Shown: piece by piece, positions 47,229 to 57,426 of the stretch | Numbering within the stretch: position 1 is the stretch's first letter | Layout: every line of letters begins with the position of its first letter | From: Cinnamomum chago | Lineage: Eukaryota > Streptophyta > Magnoliopsida > Laurales > Lauraceae | Reading direction: 5' to 3' | Assembly (NCBI GenBank): GCA_038049695.1 | Contig: CP142453.1 | Location: forward strand, 18,914,001 to 18,978,000 | DNA length: 64,000 nucleotides | Notes under the pieces: generated by a model | What the model saw: only the letters and a program-made list of their open reading frames with translations | Told to the model about the DNA's origin: nothing | Databases searched by the model: none | Position numbers and translations under genes: made by a program

Positions 47229-47607
47229 ATTGATGGATTTTATGAGATATTTTAAGGCCCCCACTCGTAATATCTGTCGCTACCACCCTCTGAGCTTCTA
47301 CATCTACTGTATGATGTGCTGGGTCTTGTCGGGGCCCGTGATCTTGATGGGTGACGTTTTTTGTGGGGGCTGCAGCGCTTGTAGATGTAGAGGTGTTTCT
47401 GCTAGAGGATTGCTTTGCTCATGCACACAAGCTTAAAAGGATAAAGGTGCTTACAAGGAAGGCAATGATGATGATTACATGAGAATTGTCTCGACTGGGT
47501 TGGTGATAAGGAGGAGGATAGAGGACGGGAGGAAGAGAAAACCATACAGGAGTGGGGCAGTAACAATAATTGGAAGGGCATAAGTTGTCGCATTCTGTTC
47601 CATTCAT
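47229..47607 (-). pseudogene. ATL-E: 5' fragment of a RING-H2 gene
   Basis: From ATG 47607-47605 the minus strand reads [37 protein letters not shown] and the membrane span ILLSLCA. A TGA at 47421-47419 then replaces a leucine codon of ATL-C. The linker continues in frame ([25 protein letters not shown]) up to the hAT border at 47229. There is no RING. The TATA box (47697-47703) and leader match those of ATL-C, so a short transcript is conceivable but not a ligase. Confidence 0.88.
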
Positions 47608-49635
47608 TTCTGGAGAAGAAGCCAGGAAGCAGGAGGAGGAGGAGGAGGAGGAGGAGAGGGAGCTGCCGTTTCGGTTCTTCCTTCTCTTGTTTCTACTTTT
47701 ATATGCCGTGGTCAATACTCCAATGTTGTCCAGATTACAACGGCCTGTAGGCCTAATGTTGGAGAATAAAAGCTGCTTTGACAATAAGTTCCTCAGTTCT
47801 GACAAAAAGAAAAAAAAAAAAAAAACCAAAGACAATAAGTTCCTCTGTGGTGATAATTGCAAAGCCCAACTGTTTGAAGGAGTTTTATACGAAATTAAAC
47901 CCTGACCCGGTTGAATGGTTGGGTTTAGCTAAAATTGCTTACTCGTTAGCGTGTTTTTTGGGCTAAATTGCAAAAGAATGAATTAGAGAAGGTGAAAGGG
48001 TATTCTATTTTCTTTGTTTGTATTTAATTCTCTTTTAATTTGAGTTACTGTTACCGATTTACGAGGGGATATTAAAAAAGAAAAAAACCACCCAAAAAGA
48101 ATACAATAAGAGTTAAAACCACAGAAGAACACAAAAGGCCTTACACACCAAGCAGTAAGCACCAGCCAGCTGACCCTAAAAAAACAGGGGAGCAGGAAAA
48201 AAAAGAAATATAAAAACACAATTTTTTAGCCAGTTAATGTCCACATGTGAAGCTTTTTACAAAATGGTCCAAGGTGTTACCTTTGGCTTTGAAGGGCTTG
48301 GAGATTTTAGTAAGGATGACAAAAGGCCACCCTTGAGAGGCATTAAATGAGAAAAATGTACTCTTTCAAATGACAGAGGGGGAGGAGGAGTAATTATTTT
48401 TATCTTATATGTTTTACTCTCAACTCCCTATTCTCTTTCTTGATTTGATATTTAATTTTATTTCATTTTTCCGCCTTCAAGTGAGATTTAAACTGAAGAT
48501 TGCATTTCCAAATCGGCCACAGGTTATCTTTAAATTCAAACACCCAACCAACTGTCTCTTATTAAATACAGGCGGCTTTCTCCAATGCCTATGTAGAAAG
48601 ACTCAAATTAATTAAAAACTTTTCATATTCAAAGCCATAAAACTGACTGTCAAAATAGATAAACCTTATGCTTCTAACATTATATGGCTAAAAATAGAAA
48701 CTTCATGCCTTTTAACCGTTAATGGCGCAATCCAAATCCAAATCTATCTATCTTAAGGGCATGTTTGTGCAATTAATCCAAATGATTCCTAGGTACGGCC
48801 AAAAAAAAAACTTTGTACTACTATTCTGTGATTCCGTGAAAACCATTTTTTATAAGAAGTGGGTTCAGAATTAATTTGCACTGAACTGTGGAATCAAAGT
48901 CCATGGAAAGAACATGAGGGTGGATTCTCTAAATAAGGGAATGCGAAGACCAGAAATACTGACAAGTCAATGGGTTTGTAACTTAGCTCCTGGCAATTAT
49001 CCATTCTCCATTTGGATGGAAGCTGTGAAGAAGCTTGCAAAGTCCCTTTCCATGAGTTTTATGACTTTAGCCCCATCAAAAAAGCCAACGAGTCCATATC
49101 ATCATAAACATATATACGGTTGGATAGTATTAATAGTCAAATTAACAACTATATATCATCAAAACAAGTTATCAATTGACAAAACAATAGTTTTATCTCA
49201 TATCATTGAAAGATGCATCTTTATTAATTCAGTTTTTTAGAGGTCTAAATCCATGAAGTATGTGAGTTCTATAGGTTGGAGAAACTTGTCGTCAAGGTCG
49301 GATAGGATCAACATTTTAAATTTCAGTGTTGGCGTTTTTGTGCTGATCCAGATTGAGTGAGTCAGTGCCATCCATTCTGATCCATGCCATCCATGTTGGA
49401 CCAGTACAGTTGTGCCGATCCTAAAAGGGTAAAAGAAAATTAAAAAAAAAGTGTAAGAAAGTAATAAAGAAAATAATAATAATGTGCAAATTGAGCTATT
49501 TTAAGTAGTATCATATCTCAAATATAATGATTGTCAATGTTGTTGAGGTAGTGCATCCAAAGTGAACCCATCATTTTTTTTTAAATCCATGATGACTCAA
49601 TGCGATCTACGGATGATTGTGGTTAAATGATAAGT
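47229..49635 (-). repeat. Right arm of the inverted duplication
   Basis: Reverse complement of 40074-42605. It ends at 47229, where the outer hAT element begins, so the RING-coding part present in the left arm is missing here. Similarity stops at about 49635, where the arm sequence TTAAATGATAAG is followed by unrelated sequence. Confidence 0.85.
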
Positions 49636-50502
49636 AGAGCATGGGCAAACACTCTCTGTCTCAAGTCTTCGGAAGACTCGAGAGAATCATGGTTTTTTAT
49701 TTTGAGATTAGCTTGGACCATGCTCTGCTGTTATTTGACACATGGTTCATGGTGCCATGAGATTTTATGGCTTGTTTCTACTATTCTATATTTGCTTCTA
49801 CACTTTACTGTTCTTGTTGATATTGATGGAAAAAATTTAGATTGGACCACACTGCGGACCTATGATCCTGGAAGTTCTCAGCTTATTCATGAAATAGCGC
49901 GTCAAATTAGAGTACCTTAACGGTTAACTCGGCTAACATCCGATGGAGGACTTCGATGTCCCTTACCAGCGGAGCCAGCCACCTGGGATGGTAAAATTAT
50001 TTTGATTTTACTGCAACATGAGGGCTACTTAGTACTTAAAACAACAAAAATCTCAAAATACAATTGAGGAAAAAATATGTTATATTAGGTCATTGCAATG
50101 AACATGGAAGGTTTGGATCAACTATCCATGTATGCCCCATCCCGCAACATATGAGGAGCTTTTACTGATGAAGTTTATTGGTTTTTCATTTGCATTTCCT
50201 GTTCATATCTTTATAGTTCTTTCTTCTCAGATCGGTATCCATACTCTCCTTAAGATTATCAATTTGTGGTCAAGTACAACAAGCTCTCATACAAGATACA
50301 TGGACAGATCAGCCATCTTGCATATTTCATGCAAGTTTATGCAGCTTGAAGGATTCTCCCATTGAAGAAGCTCTTTCACATCCTTCTCTGTTTCCCCTAT
50401 TTCTTTCATCAAGCCCTCCATGCAATTATGCAAAACCCCATTGCACTCAAGCAGAGAACCACATTGCTCTTCCTCTCCTTACCTTCTCCCAAATGAGTTC
50501 CA
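49636..50502. other. Intergenic region, nothing recognised
   Basis: Short open frames only. None resembles a known protein. Confidence 0.45.
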
Positions 50503-51985
50503 CTAATGCCTTCCTTCCTTCACATGTTGAAGAAAAGAACCTACAATCTTCTCCATCTCTTCATCAGCACTCAAAACCCGAAACTGGTTCGCATCTGGTG
50601 ATTTTCCCAACTCGAGGTCATTAGTACTGTTCTTGTTCTTCCTTTGAAACTCCATTTCCAGTCTTGCTAGTGACTTGATTCTGGTGATCTCCTCCAAACA
50701 TTTTATCGAAGAACAGGCCTCCTTGAAAAGCTCTAGTTCTCCATTTAAATGTTCTTGGAGGTCATTCCAAACAACCCCAACAGCATGAGACTCATGCCCA
50801 GGAAATTCCATGCCATGAACAGTAAAAGGCAAGAGCTCCACCATCTTGGACTGGGACGCAGTAGGTAGAGGCATAAACCAGAAGTTGGGCTCGACATAAG
50901 CTTCTTCAATGTGCTAGCTAGCTCATGGATATGCTTCCTGAAAGTTTTTGGGGGCTACCAGAATGGATTGCTAGTTATAATCTAACCAATCAATGCAGCG
51001 GAATAAACCAATCAGACAATATAGAACTAGCTATCTACCAAGCAATCACCACAAGAAGGCAAATAAAATATTTAGCGTAGAAACCCTATCTAAGGAGAAA
51101 AATCACGAACAAGAAATCAAGAGTTCATGAACAGTTACAAGATATACTCACAAGCTCATTATTTCAATCTGTACCTCGACCTAAGGACTGTAGTTATTCT
51201 TACAAAGAATCCACTGACACGACATCCACCGTGTCTCGTTCTCCTTACTTGATCTCCTCGCACATTGCCAGTCAAGATGAACTATCTTCTACAAAAAAGC
51301 AGAAGCAACAATAACCTTCTAGAGTAGTCATTCAGAACGATCTCTCAATGACTCTAGAGAATAATCTCTCTCTAAGATATCTTTGACTAAAATTAACGAG
51401 AGCGGTCGTTTTTAGGGTTAAGAGCAACACCCTATATATAGCATCAAATTCGTACATTTGACTTAATGCACAAGTAAGACTCAAATTGGGAAACATAGCC
51501 TCAAAGGGAAACTAATTAGAATCAGAATAAGAGACTTTCCTGAAATTCTGTGCCTGTCCGATCAATCGGACCACCCAAATAACTCAGGCGCACATTCAGT
51601 CCGATCGATCAAACTAAGGCTCCAATCGATCGGGCTTAGGGGATTTTGCCTACTCTTCCTTTTTCTTTTATTTTTCACTTCAGCTCTTCCGGCGACACGT
51701 CCACGGTCCATTCTAAAATGAATTAGAAACTGGAACTCAATGGACCCAGAGTTTTATCGGACCCAGAGTTTCATCCGACCCATGAATTAGCCAACACAAA
51801 AATACTAACACTTCCTCAACTTCTTCTCCTTGTTTTTCAAATCTAATGACTTGCTAACATATACATCAAGAGCCATTGACTTGATGCATTCGTGAAGTGC
51901 TCCGGCCTCCGAGGCTTTCCGAGAGTTGAATTCTTGACAGAGAAGAAGCTCTTGTAGGTTGCAGGAGGAGCTCAACAAAGATTAG
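50503..51985 (-). pseudogene. Unrecognised host gene fragment split by a solo LTR
   Basis: On the minus strand, 51985-51811 reads SSCNLQELLLCQEFNSRKAS, ALHECIKSMALDVYVSKSLD and LKNKEKKLRK. After the LTR it continues HIHELAS. A shift of frame, or a short intron ending at the AG before CACATTGAAGAAG, leads to IEEAYVEPNFWFMPLPTASQ and a 123-codon open frame (50874-50503) with MVELLPFTVHGMEF, VVWNDLQEHLNGELELFKEA and a charged helical end ...GSFLQHVKEGRH. The codon pattern and helical, coiled-coil-like composition look like a real host gene. I do not recognise the family. With one 5-bp duplication removed, the two halves join in frame at the insertion site. Confidence 0.55.
50940..51810 (-). mobile_element. 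Solo LTR, second copy of the 10056-10964 family
   Basis: An 871-bp unit (TGAAAGTTTTTGGGGGC ... AAATACTAACA) flanked by exact CTTCC duplications (50935-50939 and 51811-51815). It aligns with 10056-10964 except in the palindrome-bearing stretch. Read on the minus strand it starts TGTTAGTATTTTTGTGTTGG. No internal region. Confidence 0.87.
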
Positions 51986-53388
51986 CTTTCCGGGTATTTT
52001 TCAATTGATACAGAATTGAAAAATATTGCACAATTCTTTTATCCCCTGTGCGGCCATAACATGTTACACACTCCCAGTAGAGAGTAGAGAGTAGAAGCTA
52101 CGTTAATGTAGACTCATTGTAGGAAAAAAAAACAGAGATGCAACGCTGTGAGTGCATTGACTTCGAAGTTCTCACCACGTTTTAGCGTTACTTGGCTTTT
52201 TTCCTCAATCAATTCTACACACGGGAGAAAGGCATCATGTGAAACAACAAAATAGCCGGTTAGGTCACGTACGAAAAGACAAGGCATCGAGGTTTTTTGT
52301 TTTTTTGGTAGAATAAGGCATCGAGGTTGAATGCCAAGGTATAAACACCTTTTCACAGGGGAGGAAATTTTATATGCACCCACCTGGACATACTCACATG
52401 CCTTCCTTATGTGTAATTTTTTTTTTTTAAGGTGGGTGTGCTATGCAAAAAGGGGGGTGAATATAGAATTTCCCTGGAGTTGTACTAGAGGTGGAGGTGA
52501 GATGTGGCCCACTCACATGCCTGTGGTCCATCCCCACCTTGGTGTTTTTAGGGGGTCAACATCTTAATCAATTATTTTATTTGGTGGACACATTTCTTGT
52601 CACCACTTATTCCACAACACCCACATTCAATCAGTTAGAAGTGAATATCTATCTTGACTTGGAAGATCAAAATTACAATGATCTAAAAAGAGAGCATGGC
52701 ATAAAACAAAACATCTCTCTCATTTGCTCTTCACTTTCTATCCTTGGATTAAGACAGGAGTAAAGATAAGAATGCAAGGAAAAGTGATCACTTTGGAATT
52801 TGGATGGTGATCCCCCTATCATTGCTTAATTATTGGAGTAAAGTGTTGAATAATCTGGCTGGTGATAGGCTTAGAAAACAAACCTTGTGGTGGTTATTCA
52901 TTTACAGCACATGAATTACTCAATCAACAGTGTCTAGAATTGCAGACCTAAATGGAGATGAAGCAGCTAGGGACTAGGGTATAATACATACCTCAAGAAC
53001 AAGTTCCATGCACATCAATTTATTTTGTATGATAGGGTGGTAAACCCATGATCAATCCAAAACCTCACCCATGCACACCATTCACTTTGTTCATCTCAAT
53101 CTGACATTAGAGACAGTAACAGGAATTTTCTAAGAGGAAAGAAGGAAACTAATTTATATAGAGAAATATAATTGTAGAAAAGTACAGAGAAAGAACTAAA
53201 GAGTGGGACACACAGAATAGTAGCTCTGGTCCCTGGAGGGGTTCTTTGGTATGGAAGTGGATGCAAGTTTGGGGACCCAGCTTGAAACCCAGTTAGCCAA
53301 AAGTTATTTGCTCTAAAATCTAGGATGGGAGGATGTAGAGGAAAATTGTTTTCGAAGGACAACCACATAGGGAACAAAAAGCTGAAGG
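51986..53388. other. Intergenic region, nothing recognised
   Basis: No protein similarity, RNA gene or transposon end could be recognised. Part of the sequence may belong to the gene fragment on its left. Confidence 0.45.
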
Positions 53389-53393
53389 CTATC

Positions 53394-56197
53394 TGTCACA
53401 CCCCAATCCCATTTAATCTCCATTAGTGCTAATTGATGAGGATTTAGCTTAATTAATTTGGTTTAGTTGTAAATCATCGAAACTCGTACTCATTAGTTCT
53501 TTAGACCGAGTTAATTGAGTCATGAGTCTTGAATAGGCGAGTAGAATAGAATTGACTCATTTGGGATTGAGTCAAGGACTTTTCCATAAATTTAGATTTT
53601 CTCGTTTTACATCGGTTTTCCGTCATTTTGGCGTCATCGCGTGTATTTCGTTAAGCTCGTCAATTTTTGTATTTAGGTTTACTTCATTTGACCTCTCATT
53701 AAAGAAGTGGGCCCTAATTTGACTTCAATTGGAAAATATATAAACATATGGGCTTTGTTGCAAATTTCCATCTTTATCACTTGTAACAACCCCAACCCAA
53801 ATTTCAGCCACTTCATTCGTGCAGTAACAGTGGAAGAGTGGAGAAAACCTTCTCCTCCCTTATTTCTTTCCATCTTTTTTTCCTTGCTTCAAGTCTTGTT
53901 GGGTAAGTGCAAGTGAAAACAAGAGTGGAGGCCATCTTCTCCATCCTCTACTTCATCTTCTTCACCTTACTCTCCTCTTTGTTGGCAAGGGATTACCCAT
54001 CTTCTCTTTAATTCGAATTTCCTTGGAGAGGTATGAGTTAAGACTCCTTTCTTTTGAATCTTTGAGTTGCTTTAGAGTCAAAGGAACTTCTTCTAAGCAT
54101 GAATAGGCTTGATTTGTGTTTTGGTGAAAATTGTGTCTAGGGTTGAATCAATTGGGAATTTTAGGATTTGATCATTAAGAGAGTAAAAGAGTGTGGAAAG
54201 CCTACAAATTGAGGCAAGTATATGCATGACATGAATTTACATTTTGTTTGTTAATTTCATTGATTCTTTCTATACTATTCTTACTCCATGCTCTTAGTTC
54301 TAAATAAAATGAATGGTCTTATGATTCAAATTTGATGAATGGGTTGGAGAGGTTTAATGTGTAAAGGGGAGCATGGAGGCTCTATTTTTTCTGCAGGTTA
54401 TAAGATTGAAGGAGGAGGAAAATGGGTTGGAACAAACAAGGAAGAAGAGTGCAGAATTTGCACTGAACCAGACCAGGCCTTGCCTGGCAGCAGGGTGGGC
54501 CTGGGCCTGGGCAGATTCCAGGCCAAATTATGGGTTGTTTCAGGGCTGTTTACAGGCCCATCTCTGGGCTGGTTTTGGTCCATTTCAGGCCCAATTTATG
54601 GGCAGATTCCAGGCCAATCTCAGGCCCAATTCTGGGCAGTTTTCAAGCCCAATTCTGGACTGTTTTCAGATCCAATATCAGGCCTATTTTCAGCCCATTT
54701 CAGGGCTGTTTTCCAGCCCAATTCAGCTAAGTTATGGGCTGTTTCCCAGCCCATTTCAGCCCTTTTTCCAGCTCATTTCCCCCCACTATTTGAAGCCCAT
54801 TTAAACCCATTGAAGCATGGTAGTATTAGATGTATACCTTGAAGCGAATTACCTTAAATCGTGAAGGTCTTAAATTATTCCATGAGGGTAGGTTTAGGAA
54901 TTTAGTGTATTTTCTCATAAACTGTGGCACCAAATAAAGGATAGTAATACATTGATCTTCAAAACCTACCTTGAAATGGATGATGAAAGACTAAAAGAAT
55001 TAGTTAGAATTGGTTAGTAAAATGTCTTGATTCCTTAATTCTTGCATTTCATATTGAATTACATCTTTATTTATCGATCACTCATTTAAACATCTAAGTT
55101 TCTTTCTTCATTGAAAATCCATTGAGGTTTAATTTCTCTAAATCCTTCATTATTCTTCCAATATGGTATATTGATCCAACCTTTATTTACAATGTGGATT
55201 TAGTGAGTATATAATAATATATGAGTTAAAATGAGTTGATTTGAGACAGTTTGGGCTACAAGTCACTTGAATCCATTTATTATTTGATTAGTTTGATTCG
55301 ATTGAGTCGGCACTACCTAGCTTCGACCTTGTGACGCCCAACGGGGCCAGCACATTGGTTTAGTTATGAGAGACTACTGCAGTAAGTCACCTGGAGCACC
55401 GGAACTCCAGAACCGGGTAGCCAGTTAGCCTTTGGCCGGGCAGCTGGTGACATCCCAACTAGAATTGCTCTCTTTGAGAGGATGAGCTAAAGTAGTAGCC
55501 AAATTAGCATGTTTTCTTATTAATTGACTCACCAGCATGATTAATTCGAGGTTGCACAATTGCGTAGTAATACTTATCTTGACCTCTATGAATTTACTTG
55601 TCTTAAATTCAAATTGATACATTATGTAAAATCTTAATTTTGCTTATACTTGCTTAATAGTCGTATTGAGATACTACCCTTGGTGTCACAGACACAGATG
55701 CAACTCCCGGTCCTGAAAAGGTCCAGGAGAGAGAGGAGAGCACCCAGGAGATACCGTCAGGACTAGAAGAATGGCCAGGACCAGGGCCAGCTTGAAAGTT
55801 ATCTCTTCGGAGTGCGGACTACACTGTAGATACCATAGTTCGTATGATTATCCTTTTCATATAGTCATACGAAATTCTTTTGGATATACTTTTGGTAGTG
55901 GTTGTATAGGATCCTTTCTTTGATACATCTTTTGTAACTCAATGTATATATATAATGTTTATTCCTTTTGTATCAAACTTAAATGTTTAATAGCACTTGA
56001 TGGAATTTGATACCTTATATAAATGCATTATGACTTCCGCTATATGAAATATTATGTGTTCTCACATGTTGGATAGTCGCAATTTTTCTCTTTCGTATGT
56101 TGTATTTGACTCGAGACAGGTACAATATACGGGAGTACGTGTGACACACCTCGGGGATTATCCTAGGCCAGGATGATTTCGGGACCGGGATGTGACA
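53394..56197 (+). mobile_element. 2.8-kb solo LTR of a chromovirus-like element
   Basis: Ends TGTCACACCCC and GGGATGTGACA are flanked by exact CTATC duplications (53389-53393 and 56198-56202). The layout resembles the Tekay-type LTRs here: a short Asp/Ala/Pro-rich coding-like stretch (about 55690-55800) lies roughly 0.5 kb before the 3' end. There is no gag or pol. A short-period array lies at 54493-54790. Confidence 0.87.
54493..54790 (+). repeat. Short-period array of CAGGCCCAATT-type units
   Basis: About 15 irregular units of 18-22 bp based on TTTCAGGCCCAATTCTGGGC, many forming a small GGCC/GGGC palindromic pattern. The open frame across it (54339-54842) is a by-product of the periodic composition and is not called as a gene. 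Confidence 0.75.
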
Positions 56198-56202
56198 CTA
56201 TC

Positions 56203-57421
56203 TATCATAGATTTTATCCCTCCTTGGACAAAAAGAGAAAATTCTAGTGTAGAGATTCCAAAATCCGATGGGACTAGTTTAGGAACATACCTTTAGTACA
56301 GATCTAATTGATTTAGAAATCGACTCCTCCAGTTGAGATCCTTTTAGCCATAATCATATTCCATTGCTAGCCACTTAGTGGTCCTGGGATGTATTCTGTG
56401 CTATTTGCTAAACCCATTTGATCTGCCCTTTTTTCAAGATCTGCTCCTTTTTCTCTGGGATCTTCTTTATTTTATTTTTTATTTTTTTTTCCTTCTCATT
56501 TTTCGTCATTTTTAGAAATTGACTCCTCCAGTTGAGATCCTTTTTGCCATAACCATATTCCATTGCTAGTGGAATTGAAACACATTGGGAATAAAGTCCT
56601 TATGGATAAGGCGCCGGCTCCCCTAGCTTCCACCAGGTTTCCAATCCTAACGGACACCCTTTACTTCCTACGTCCTCTCCATTGGGCCAACCCAAAAAAA
56701 AAAAAAAAAGTGCTTTGCACAAACATTTTTCTGATTTTTATTTACACACTAATCTCAAGATAAACAGAGCATTTCATGATCTTTCTACCATCTTGGGTCC
56801 TAGCTGTTGATGCGGCGAAACACTTTTTGACGTGAAATGTGTTTCCACCTTTCTTGTACCCTGTTGGGTCCCAATGTTTTTTTCCAATAAAAAAATTTGT
56901 GGAAAGTTCTTTCAGCATATAAAATAAAAATTGGTAAAAAATGTTAATAAAAAACCATTCTTCATTCTCACTCCTGTTATTAAATTTTCTTACTTAATCA
57001 TTCACATCAAAACCTTGAGGCAGCATAAATACTGTGTAACCCCACGGCATAAGCCTAGTCTCCGAACATGGACGTTTTCAATGTGGGACTTTTGGAGTCC
57101 CTTGAAAACGAGGAGTTCACCACGGGTCTTATCCAGAGCAAAAGCTAGCTAGTGAAGTAGTAACCACGGGTACATAAGCTCAAGCTCTGAACTTGAATAT
57201 TTTAGATTTGAGATATGTGGAGTCTCTTGTATCTCAAATGTTCTTTGACCAATGATGAGCACACCGTATTTTAATCAGATTAGCCACCTTGGCCTATGCC
57301 CATCAGATCTTGCACTTTTCAATACTCCCCCTTGGGTGAAGCTGCACATCTCAACACTCTTCTCATGTGAACCCAGTCGGCGTACTTTTGGTGATAGTAT
57401 TTTTTACACACCAGTTTGAAC
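56203..57421. other. Region between two solo LTRs
   Basis: No gene was found. A block at 56290-56370 (CGACTCCTCCAGTTGAGATCC, CATATTCCATTGCTAG) is repeated at 56515-56570, a direct repeat of about 50 bases spaced about 200. A stretch ending in A15 (56560-56709) may be a retroposed sequence. Confidence 0.4.
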
Positions 57422-57426
57422 CCACT

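Noticed and set aside
49627-49920. 97-codon plus-strand frame
   Set aside because: It has a Trp/Leu/Cys-rich composition, no recognised motif and no codon-use signal, so it was not called.
54339-54842. 167-codon frame as a gene
   Set aside because: It follows a short-period array in a solo LTR and resembles no protein.
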